Shown here in pieces: positions 17,330 through 24,035 of a stretch of DNA of 32,084 bases. Position 1 is the stretch's first letter. Every line of letters begins with the position of its first letter. The notes beneath the pieces are model-generated. The model saw only the letters and a list, made by a program, of their open reading frames with translations, was not told where the DNA came from and ran no database searches. A program made the position numbers and the translations under genes. Origin of the DNA: Deltaproteobacteria bacterium (GTDB taxonomy: Bacteria > Desulfobacterota > Binatia > UTPRO1); assembly GCA_029262315.1 (NCBI GenBank), contig JAJCZP010000097.1:1-32084 (forward strand), given 5' to 3'.

Positions 17330-18379
17330 TCAGTCGGTGGTCGGTATCACGTCGCCGGTCGACCGCGACGCGGGCGGGGGCTCGACGCGCGGCGCGGGCG
17401 GGAGCTCGGCGCGCGGCGTACGACGCCGCATGAAGTCGCCCAGGATCTCGGCTGTCGGCCCGAGCGCACTGACCGGACTCGCCAACGCGTGTGAGATGGT
17501 CCGCACACAGCCCATCGCACAACCGGCCTCGCACGGCTTGTGCGTATCGGCGCGGCGGAGATCCTCGAGGGTAAGGTCCTCTACCTGGTGCTGGCCGCCA
17601 GGCACCTGACTACAGTACTGCGTCCGTCCGTCGGCGTTGACGTACAGATACTTGAAGCCGCCCGTGCACTTCCACGGACGACTGAAATCGCCGACCAACA
17701 TCTCGGCGGCGTTCTTCCGGAAGAACGCCATGCCAGGGAAGAGCTCGTGACGATCAAGCAACTCCGCGAAGCGCTTGCCCTGCACGCCGATCTTGCCGTC
17801 GGCGTCGTGCAGCAGCGAAAAGCCAAACTCGAAGTCGAACGGCGCCAACAGAGTGCGGAACTCCGCGTACTGGCGCCAGCTTTCCTCCGTGAGTACGGTC
17901 TGGATCTTGACCGGGAACCGCGCGCGGTCGGCCAACATCCGGAGCCGCGGCACGACCGAGCGCAACGACTTCGGAAGACCGGGGGTGGGATCGACCGTAT
18001 CCACGCTCACCTGCATGCAGTCGAGCCCGGCGTCGTTGAAGCCGTCGATCAGTTCCGGCGTCAGCTTGAACGCATTGGTAATGATGCTGACGAGGTTCAC
18101 CCCGCGCCGGGTCTGCTTGGTGTGGCGGACCAGGCGGACGATGTCGGGATGGAGCAACGGCTCGCCGCCCAGCAAATCGAAGGCGCTCGCGCCGAGATCG
18201 GCGAGGGTGTCGACGCGACGGCGCAACACCTCGTACGGCACCATGGGCGCGCCGTGCGTGAACTCGTGGCAATACTCGCACGTGAGGTTGCACTCGTAGG
18301 TCACGACGAGCTGCGCGTGGAGCGGCCGACCATCAAAGATCCGCTTCATGCCCGTCAGGACGAACAACGCCTTACGCAT
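17330..18379 (-). CDS. Radical SAM protein with SPASM-like C-terminal cysteines
   Basis: A 349-residue enzyme. The 4Fe-4S/SAM motif CxxxCxxC is at C30, C34 and C37 (CNLTCEYC), followed by the GGEPLLHPD motif. A C-terminal cysteine set (WKCTGGF, TQYCSQ, KPCEAGCAMGC) would hold one or two auxiliary clusters. Such enzymes often modify peptides or act as twitch/SPASM oxidoreductases. No small precursor peptide gene is obvious nearby, and the last 30 residues are Pro-rich. GGGGAGGG immediately upstream of the ATG supports the chosen start. It may be co-transcribed with addB (68-bp gap) or simply be adjacent. It is divergent from the selenoprotein gene, with 152 bp between them; the target is not known. 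Confidence 0.85.
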   Translation of the reverse strand: MRKALFVLTGMKRIFDGRPLHAQLVVTYECNLTCEYCHEFTHGAPMVPYEVLRRRVDTLADLGASAFDLLGGEPLLHPDIVRLVRHTKQTRRGVNLVSIITNAFKLTPELIDGFNDAGLDCMQVSVDTVDPTPGLPKSLRSVVPRLRMLADRARFPVKIQTVLTEESWRQYAEFRTLLAPFDFEFGFSLLHDADGKIGVQGKRFAELLDRHELFPGMAFFRKNAAEMLVGDFSRPWKCTGGFKYLYVNADGRTQYCSQVPGGQHQVEDLTLEDLRRADTHKPCEAGCAMGCVRTISHALASPVSALGPTAEILGDFMRRRTPRAELPPAPRVEPPPASRSTGDVIPTTD

Positions 18380-18531
18380 GCACCCTCCCCCCGTCGCGCG
18401 GAACTTTCACTGCCAGAGACATCGCCGCGTTCCCCGGGTCGCCCCACTACGTCGAGGTCACGAGCGCGTCAAGCGGACATCGCCCGGACACCACGGTTCC
18501 ACGAGTATCCGAACTTGGGTATCGTGGGGAG

Positions 18532-19344
18532 ATGGGGCCGGCAACGACAGGCGTCTCGTCCACGCGCCGGCGCAACTGGGCCCCCCTCCTCGGACTGATA
18601 CTCGGGAGCGCCGGGGTCGTCCTGTACGCACTGGCCATCTACGGTCTCGGGGCGTACATGCCCACGGTCCGGAACGACGGGATCCCGAGCTGGCTCCTGA
18701 TTGGCGCGGGGACGCTCCTGTCGTTCGTCGGTGTCCGCCGCGCCTTCGCCTCACGCCGCTCCGGAGGGCGGGCGATCGCCGGGATCGCGCTCGGCGCGAA
18801 CCTCATTTTCGGAGCACTGCTGGCGTGGGTTCTCTATGCCATGGCCGACCTGCCTACGATCCGCGGACCGCAGGTCGGAGCGCCGGCGCCGGCCTTCGCA
18901 CTCGAGGACCACACGGGAGGCATGGTACGGCTGGCGGACTTTCGCGGCTCGCCTCTCCTCCTGGTCTTCTACCGTGGCCACTGGTGACCGTTCTGCGCCT
19001 CCGAGCTGCAGGGTCTGCAGCTGAGCATCGCCGAGTTCACCCGCCGAGACTGCGCCATCGTGGGCATCGTGGTCGACCCCACGGAGACGAATGCGCGCTT
19101 CGCGCGTGACCTCGGCCTGTCGTTTCCGCTCCTGAGCGACCCCACGGCCGCGACGATCGACGCCTACGGCTTGCGCCATGCCGGCGGCCACGCCGGGAGC
19201 GACATTGCGCATCCGGCATCGATCCTGATCGACAGCGCCGGTATCGTTCGGTGGCGTGAGGTCTCGAAGTCGGTCAACAAGCGTCCCACACCGGCCATCG
19301 TGCTCGCCGCCCTCGATCGACTGACGCCGACGCACCCCGAGTGA
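18532..19344 (+). CDS. Membrane-anchored peroxiredoxin-like selenoprotein (UGA read as selenocysteine)
   Basis: A 270-residue protein if the in-frame TGA at 18985-18987 is read as selenocysteine (residue 152). Residues 16-38, 52-70 and 81-104 are membrane segments. From 113 on is an AhpC/TSA-type thioredoxin fold: APAPAFALEDHTGG, LLLVFYRGHW-U-PFCASEL, GIVVDPTETNARFARDLGLSFPLLSDP, and HPASILIDSAGIVRWREV. The family motif is GxWCPFC, and TGA stands exactly at the peroxidatic Cys, with resolving-type C155 giving UxxC. The reading frame continues with family homology to 19344 without any shift. A perfect hairpin with GGT loop lies 24 nt after the TGA. The redoxin domain should detoxify peroxides or exchange thiols at the membrane. 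The start ATG has GGGGAG unusually close, so the N-terminus is less sure. A standard gene caller would truncate it at residue 151. Confidence 0.9.
19004..19022 (+). promoter_or_regulatory. Bacterial SECIS hairpin (selenocysteine insertion element)
   Basis: Arms AGCTGCAG (19004-19011) and CTGCAGCT (19015-19022) pair perfectly over 8 bp, closed by the loop GGT (19012-19014). Opening the top pair gives a GGGTC loop. Twenty-four nucleotides separate the TGA (18985-18987) from the loop G. This meets the bacterial SECIS criteria I know: a stem with a G in the first loop positions, about 16-37 nt after UGA. SelB with Sec-tRNA would bind here. The hairpin is inside the coding region, as expected in bacteria. 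Confidence 0.85.
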
Positions 19345-19366
19345 CCCGGCCTCCGAGCCGCCCGAC

Positions 19367-19981
19367 TCACTTCAACTCGATGATGTCGACCTGGATCCGA
19401 ACCTCTTTTTCGGAGTACTGGTTCACGATCATGGCAAGATACATCTCGCCGTCGTCCCGAACCTGGCGCCCAGCGTAGTAGCGGCGCTGCGACGGCGCAC
19501 TGCTCGTCACCAGTCCGTCCAGGGCGTCGTCGCCCAAGGACGCGAACACCTTCTTCAACCAGACCGAGCCACCGGGAGCCCGCGTACGCGACCCTTTGCG
19601 CGCGAGCAGGGTATCGAGCTTCCCGCGCTCGATGGCGTATCCGTACTGATGATACCCAGTGGCGGCCGTCATGCCGGTGTCGACCTTGTACTGAATCCTG
19701 GTGACGCGGCCCTTGAGGATCTGCTTCTCCTCGATGTCCCCGATACTGGCGTCGTCGCTCGGCAGCGTACCCAACACGAGAGGATACGACGCGTCCTCCT
19801 GCTGATCGTAGTAGACGATCCACGCGAACGGCAGGCGGCTCAGGAAAGGGTGGTCTTTGGACCCAGGGATGTCCTGGGCGTGCACTGGGTTGACGAGCAC
19901 AAGACCGCTCAGGACCCCAAGTATGGCCCCCATGAGCCACAGCGTCTGCACCGACCGTCGTCTCATCGTCACGGATTCCAT
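19367..19981 (-). CDS. Exported DUF4892-like protein, stand-alone
   Basis: A 204-residue protein with a signal peptide ending near VNPVHAQ. The mature N-terminus DIPGSKDHPFLSRLPFAWIVYYD resembles the DUF4892 domain that usually precedes an OmpA-like peptidoglycan-binding domain; here no OmpA domain follows. The central part has RVTRIQYKVDTG and a beta-rich Y-Y-A-G-R-Q segment. ATG at 19981 is chosen because AGGAGG at 19990-19995 lies 8 nt upstream; an upstream GTG at 19990 would overlap that site. It would act in the periplasm or at the outer membrane; its partner is unknown. The gene ends 22 bp from the convergent selenoprotein gene. The PLP enzyme lies 112 bp upstream on the same strand. 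The family call is tentative. Confidence 0.7.
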   Translation of the reverse strand: MESVTMRRRSVQTLWLMGAILGVLSGLVLVNPVHAQDIPGSKDHPFLSRLPFAWIVYYDQQEDASYPLVLGTLPSDDASIGDIEEKQILKGRVTRIQYKVDTGMTAATGYHQYGYAIERGKLDTLLARKGSRTRAPGGSVWLKKVFASLGDDALDGLVTSSAPSQRRYYAGRQVRDDGEMYLAMIVNQYSEKEVRIQVDIIELK

Positions 19982-20092
19982 CAGGCACACCTCCTGACCC
20001 GGATGATCTTGTGCGACGAGGGAGTTGTCAATGCGGGTCCCGTGCGGGGGCCAGGAAGCCGATCGCTCGCGAGGACCGCATGGTCGAGCTCA

Positions 20093-21208
20093 TCACGCCC
20101 CAACCTCAGACGCGAAGAAGCGCCCGAACGCGGCCGGGAGCGCGCTCGGGGCCGGCAGCGCGCCGCCAGGCGGTACCGGCTCACGGGCGGAGAACGTGTT
20201 CCAGAAGAGCACGCGCCGCCCCGGTACGCCTTCGGCCAGCAGCGCCGCCAGACACTTGGCCGTATACGTGGTCTCGACGGCGATGTCCTCGGCCTCGCCG
20301 ATCGCCGCCATGGCCCGCGCGGCCTCGACGGTGGTCGCGCCGTATCCCGGCCCGACGAAGCGCGAGACTATGCGCACATCGCCCGCGGCGAGGGTGAGGT
20401 CCGGCACATTCGGGTCGCAGGCCCGCAGGCGGCGCATGACCCGACCCGCAAGCCGACGCAAGCGGCGCGCCGACGGCGCCAGCATGTCGGTCACCAGCAC
20501 GCCAACGACCTCCGCACGGAGGCCCGCCATCCGGAGACCCAGCGCGAGCCCCGCCGCGGTTCCGCCGGTGCCAATCGGCACGTAGATCGCCTCCGGCTCG
20601 GGCAGGTCCCCGGCGCGGATCTGCCCCGCCAGCTCGAGCCCGGCGCGCACGAAGCCGATCGTTCCCGTCACGGAGCTGCCACCGGGTGCGATGACGAACG
20701 GGGTCTCGCCGCGGACCGTCGTCCGCGCGAGAACGCGAAGGGCCGTCGCCGTCACTCCCGGGACCCCGTGGGCCCAATGCAGCTCGGCGCCAAACGCCTG
20801 CGCCAAGAGTAACGTGCGCCGAACCGCGGCCGACATCGGCTGAGGAACCATGACGAGCACGGTGCGCATACCGACCGCACGGCCGAAGACGGTCGTGGCC
20901 AGACCGTGGTGCGTCCCTATGCCGCCGAATGTGAGCAAGGTACGCGCCCCACGTTGGCGTGCGGCGCCGAGAATGTACTCGAGTTTACGCGGCTTGTTGC
21001 CCCCGTAGATCGCACTGCTGTGATCATCGCGTTTCGCCCACAGCTCGAGTCCACGCGCGGCACCAAGGGACGACAACCGATGGACCCGCGTCGGCGGGCC
21101 CACGAGCGGCACGTGCGGCAACCGTCCGAGCCCCGGGTAGCGCTCCGTCAGGGCATCCACACATGCGGGAGCCTGCGCGGACTCGACGATGGGTGTTCCT
21201 TCCCGCAC
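20093..21208 (-). CDS. PLP enzyme, ACC deaminase / D-cysteine desulfhydrase family
   Basis: A fold-type II PLP enzyme. GGNKPRKLE carries the PLP Lys (K72 counted from GTG 21208). TFGGIGTHHG is the substrate loop, and VPIGTGGTAAGLALGL is the PLP phosphate-binding glycine loop. Family enzymes deaminate ACC or desulfurate D-cysteine. The usual loop QSNH reads GTHH here, so Ser and Asn of the active site are Thr and His; substrate specificity is therefore uncertain. An open frame reaches 21292, but this would run through the ribosome binding site and into the start of the divergent methyltransferase and adds only low-complexity sequence. GTG 21208 is the likelier start, though no strong Shine-Dalgarno is seen. 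A later GTG near 21160 is possible. Confidence 0.82.
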   Translation of the reverse strand: MREGTPIVESAQAPACVDALTERYPGLGRLPHVPLVGPPTRVHRLSSLGAARGLELWAKRDDHSSAIYGGNKPRKLEYILGAARQRGARTLLTFGGIGTHHGLATTVFGRAVGMRTVLVMVPQPMSAAVRRTLLLAQAFGAELHWAHGVPGVTATALRVLARTTVRGETPFVIAPGGSSVTGTIGFVRAGLELAGQIRAGDLPEPEAIYVPIGTGGTAAGLALGLRMAGLRAEVVGVLVTDMLAPSARRLRRLAGRVMRRLRACDPNVPDLTLAAGDVRIVSRFVGPGYGATTVEAARAMAAIGEAEDIAVETTYTAKCLAALLAEGVPGRRVLFWNTFSAREPVPPGGALPAPSALPAAFGRFFASEVGA

Positions 21209-21276
21209 GGCGCGGCACTCACGTTGACTGGACGCCGCGTGGGCGTCAAGTAGAGGGGCTGAAGGAGGACCATCGC

Positions 21277-22371
21277 ATGGCCGCAGAGACACCGAATCTC
21301 GACGTCGAAAAGATCGAAGCCACCGTCAAGCACGTCTTCGGAATGCTCGGGGGCGCCGTCATCTCGGGCATGATCTATCTGGGCGATCGACTGGGCCTCT
21401 ACCGCGCCCTGGCCGGCGCCGGCCCCGTCACGAGTGAAGCGCTCGCGACGTCGACAGGCCTGCACGAGCGCTGGGTGCGCGAATGGCTCCGGGGGCAAGC
21501 GGCGGCCGGCCTCATCGACTACGCCGGCCAGCACGACGGACAGGATCGGTTCTCCCTGTCGCCCGAAGGCGCGATGGTGCTCGCCGAGGAGCGGAGCCCA
21601 GCATTCGCCGCCGGCGGCTTCGGGGGTCTCCCCGCGCAGATGGCCGTGATCGAGAAGCTCCCCGAAGCCTTCAAGACGGGCCGCGGGCTGCCCTACGACG
21701 TGTTCGGCGCCGAGGGCAATCGGGGCGTCGAACGCATGTTCGCACCCTGGTTCCGTACCATGCTGGTCCCGGTGGCCCTCCCCGCACTGGACGGCGTGCA
21801 GGCAAAGCTCGAGGCCGGTGCCCACGTCGCCGACATCGGCTGCGGAGCCGGCGTCGCGCTCATCGAGATGGCCAAGGCGTTTCCGGCGTCGCAGTTCCAA
21901 GGCTACGAGATCTCGGAGCACGCGTTGGCACTGGCGAACGCCAACAAGCAAGAAGCCGGTCTGACGAACGTGACCTTCCACGACGCCCGCACCGACCCGA
22001 TCGCGAGCGATGCCAGCTTCGACCTCATCACGACCTTCGACTGCCTCCACGACATGGCACATCCGGCGCCGGTCATGCAGGCGATCCGGCAGGCCATCAA
22101 ACCCGATGGCACCTGGCTCATCGCCGACATCAAGACCAAATCCTCGTTCGAGGAGAACCTACGAGAGAATCCGATGGCCGGCATGATGTACGGCTTCTCG
22201 GTGATGAGCTGCCTGTCGTCGGCACTCTCGGAGCCCGACGGCGCCGGACTCGGCACCCTCGGATTCACCGAGGACGTGGCGCGCGTCATGACGCGGGAGG
22301 CCGGCTTCACGCGCTTTCAGCCCCGCGACTTCGATCATCCTATGAACGCCTACTACGAGGTTCGCCCGTAG
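21277..22371 (+). CDS. SAM-dependent methyltransferase with N-terminal winged helix
   Basis: A 364-residue class I methyltransferase. Residues 15-100 form a winged-helix-like N-terminal domain (GLYRALAGAGPVTSEALATSTGLHERWVREWL) as in the Rv2258c and O-methyltransferase groups. Motif I, VADIGCGAG, lies near 184-192. TFDCLHDMAHPAPVM and PDGTWLIADI are the later SAM-fold motifs. The start at 21277 has AAGGAGG (21262-21268) 8 nt upstream. An open frame extends further upstream without homology, so the shorter start is used. The MFS transporter starts 42 bp downstream; the pair may make and export a methylated small molecule. The substrate is unknown. Confidence 0.88.
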   Translation: MAAETPNLDVEKIEATVKHVFGMLGGAVISGMIYLGDRLGLYRALAGAGPVTSEALATSTGLHERWVREWLRGQAAAGLIDYAGQHDGQDRFSLSPEGAMVLAEERSPAFAAGGFGGLPAQMAVIEKLPEAFKTGRGLPYDVFGAEGNRGVERMFAPWFRTMLVPVALPALDGVQAKLEAGAHVADIGCGAGVALIEMAKAFPASQFQGYEISEHALALANANKQEAGLTNVTFHDARTDPIASDASFDLITTFDCLHDMAHPAPVMQAIRQAIKPDGTWLIADIKTKSSFEENLRENPMAGMMYGFSVMSCLSSALSEPDGAGLGTLGFTEDVARVMTREAGFTRFQPRDFDHPMNAYYEVRP

Positions 22372-22413
22372 CGGCAGGCGCCCCCCGCCTCTCGCCAGGC
22401 ACCGCTTCCCGTC

Positions 22414-23568
22414 ATGCCCGAAGAGCACCGCGAGCGCGTGCTCACGCCGGCGTTCGCCCTCTCGTTCGTTGCCAACTTTCTCCAGAGCCTGGCCTTCATG
22501 CTCTACATCCACCTGCCGGGCTTCCTGCAGGATCTCGGCGCCAACGAGATCGGAATCGGCGTCATCTTCAGCATCACCGCGCTGAGCGCCATCATCGCCA
22601 AACCGCCAATCGGCCGCGTCATGGACGTCCAGGGCCGCCGGACCGTCATTCTTGCTGGCGGCGTGCTGAACGTCCTCGTCTGCTTTCTGTACCTCACCGT
22701 GTCGACGCTCGGGCCGTGGCTCTTCGCCGTGCGGATCGTACACGGCATCGCCGAGGCGATGCTCTTTGCCGCACTGTTCACCCTTGCCGCCGATCTCGTC
22801 CCGGCATCGCGCCGCACCGAGGGCATGGCGCTGTTCGGCGTCTCCGGCCTGCTCCCGATGTCGCTCGGCGGCGTGCTCGGCGACCTCATTCTCGGGCACG
22901 CGGGCTATCACGAGCTGTTTCTCGCCTCGGGTGTGCTCGCGATCGCGTCGCTCGCCCTGTCTCTACCGCTACGCGACCATCCGCCCGCCGCCGATGATCT
23001 GCCACCCCGCGGCTTTCTCACCGCGATCGCCGAGCCGCGCCTGCTGCCTCTCTGGTTCGTCGGCACCGTATTCGCGATCGCCCTGGCGGCCCATTTCGCG
23101 TTCCTGAAAACGTACATCCTCGCGACGGGCGTCGGCTCGGTCGGGCTCTTCTTTACCGCGTATTCGGCGGCCGCGATCGTCCTCCGCCTCTTCTTCGGAT
23201 GGGTCCCCGATCGCATCGGGCCGACACGCGCGCTGCACCCATCACTGGGCCTGCTCGCCGGGGGCTTCGTGCTCCTCGCCTTCGCCTCCACCGCGACCGA
23301 AGTCGCCGTCGCCGGAGCCTTCTGCGGGCTCGGACACGGCTTCACCTTCCCGATCCTGTCGGGCCTTGTCGTCTCCCGGGCCCGGCCCGCGGAACGCGGT
23401 GCCGCCATGTCCCTCTTCACCGCCCTCTTCGACGCCGGAATCCTCATCGGCGGCCCGCTCCTCGGCGCAACGATCCGCTTCGCCGGCTATCCGGCCATGT
23501 TCCTGACCGCCGCCGGGATGCTCGTGGTCGGCGCCATCGTCTTCGGGCTCTGGGACCGCCGGGTCTGA
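22414..23568 (+). CDS. MFS transporter
   Basis: A 384-residue major facilitator protein with about 12 hydrophobic segments. The loop after TM2 has GRVMDVQGRRTVILAGG, the MFS motif A (GxxxDxxGRR type). A second copy, GWVPDRIGPTRAL, follows the centre. The sequence FRFAGYPAMFLTAAGML style near the end is typical of drug or metabolite exporters of this superfamily; the substrate cannot be assigned. No strong ribosome binding site precedes the ATG, which suggests translation depends on the upstream methyltransferase gene. Its stop is 47 bp before a strong hairpin shared with the convergent tRNA gene. Confidence 0.88.
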   Translation: MPEEHRERVLTPAFALSFVANFLQSLAFMLYIHLPGFLQDLGANEIGIGVIFSITALSAIIAKPPIGRVMDVQGRRTVILAGGVLNVLVCFLYLTVSTLGPWLFAVRIVHGIAEAMLFAALFTLAADLVPASRRTEGMALFGVSGLLPMSLGGVLGDLILGHAGYHELFLASGVLAIASLALSLPLRDHPPAADDLPPRGFLTAIAEPRLLPLWFVGTVFAIALAAHFAFLKTYILATGVGSVGLFFTAYSAAAIVLRLFFGWVPDRIGPTRALHPSLGLLAGGFVLLAFASTATEVAVAGAFCGLGHGFTFPILSGLVVSRARPAERGAAMSLFTALFDAGILIGGPLLGATIRFAGYPAMFLTAAGMLVVGAIVFGLWDRRV

Positions 23569-23615
23569 CGATGCCGCGGCGCGGCCGCGCCCTGCTCCGC
23601 CTCCACCTCTTAAAC

Positions 23616-23655
23616 GAGACAAGGCCGCCGGAGTTTCCTCCGACGGCCTTGTCTC
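23616..23655 (-). terminator. Hairpin terminator of the tRNA-Asn gene
   Basis: An 18-bp stem (arms 23638-23655 and 23616-23633) has a GAAA loop when read on the minus strand, with one G-U pair. It begins 4 nt after the tRNA CCA end and is followed by GTTTAA. On the plus strand the same hairpin has one A-C mismatch and no T run. It therefore best serves the tRNA transcript and may also trim the convergent MFS mRNA. Confidence 0.75.
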
Positions 23656-23659
23656 AGGA

Positions 23660-23993
23660 TGGCTCCCCGGGCCGGACTCGAACCAGCGACCATTCGGTTA
23701 CACGAACTCCCAACGTTTCCGCTGGGCGTGGACTATCTCATCACCGTATCCCCGTAAGGGACGTAGGTGGCGGGCGCTCGTGAGGAGGTTATTCTTTCGT
23801 CACTCCTTAGTCTCTGCACCTTCCCCCCGCCCTGCCGGTCACTCGACCGGGTCATCGGAGGGCTTGGCTCAGGGTTCCCGTATGCCCCATGACACGTAGG
23901 CTTCCCTGAATTCACCCGCTTTTCACTCGCCGGTTTCCCGACGAGGCTGCGTTTTCTCACAGCCGAACGCTCTACCAACTGAGCTACCGGGGA
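23660..23993 (-). tRNA. tRNA-Asn(GUU), interrupted by a group I intron
   Basis: Exon 1 is 23959-23993 (35 nt) and exon 2 is 23660-23700 (41 nt). Joined, they give a complete 76-nt tRNA: acceptor TCCCCGG/CCGGGGA, D arm GCTC...GAGC, anticodon stem TTCGG/CCGAA, loop CTGTTAA with anticodon GTT, T arm GCTGG-TTCGAGT-CCGGC, discriminator G and encoded CCA. Stems pair throughout, with one T-G pair in the T arm, and G73 is right for Asn. The body resembles known bacterial tRNA-Asn. The intron separates anticodon positions 35 and 36. It is the only tRNA gene seen here. A promoter-like pair at 24007-24035 and a terminator at 23616-23655 frame it. Confidence 0.93.
23701..23958 (-). ncRNA. Group I intron in tRNA-Asn anticodon loop, 258 nt
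   Basis: The core matches the IC3 type known from cyanobacterial tRNA-Leu introns: P4 from TTCAGGG/CCCTGAG, then GAGCCAAGCC, AAGGTGCAGAGACT and GATAGTCC for J/P7. P1 forms between exon GGCTGT and intron GCAGCC with the required terminal U-G pair at the 5' splice site. P2 (8 bp) and P9 (7 bp) both carry GAAA tetraloops; P3 is GCGGG/CCCGC; P6 includes CCGGTC/GACCGG. The intron ends in G (base 23701). It holds no endonuclease gene, so it is probably a self-splicing, non-mobile form. Exact base pairs of P5 and P8 are less certain. Confidence 0.93.
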
Positions 23994-24006
23994 CCAGAAG
24001 CAGGTA

Positions 24007-24035
24007 CCTATAATCGAGCCGACGGGGACGTGCAA
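24007..24035 (-). promoter_or_regulatory. Putative promoter of the tRNA-Asn gene
   Basis: On the minus strand TTGCAC (24030-24035) and TATAGG (24007-24012) are 17 bp apart. The -10 lies 13 nt before the tRNA 5' end, so the transcript would start close to the mature end. The element overlaps the stop codon of the upstream sigma-54 activator gene, which is unusual but sterically fine. Read-through from that gene is an alternative. Confidence 0.5.

Noticed and set aside
13857-18379. Radical SAM gene as part of a RiPP cluster
   Set aside because: No precursor peptide, protease or transporter is adjacent; the nearest genes are addB and the selenoprotein.
18532-18987. A pseudogene or a truncated 151-residue membrane protein ending at the TGA
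   Set aside because: The frame continues past the TGA with intact redoxin homology, the TGA replaces precisely the catalytic Cys, and a SECIS-type hairpin follows at the correct distance. A random nonsense mutation would not explain all three.
23701-23958. Possible small proteins or an intron-encoded endonuclease inside the tRNA insert
   Set aside because: At 258 nt with RNA core motifs throughout there is no room for a homing endonuclease, and the overlapping frames lack homology.
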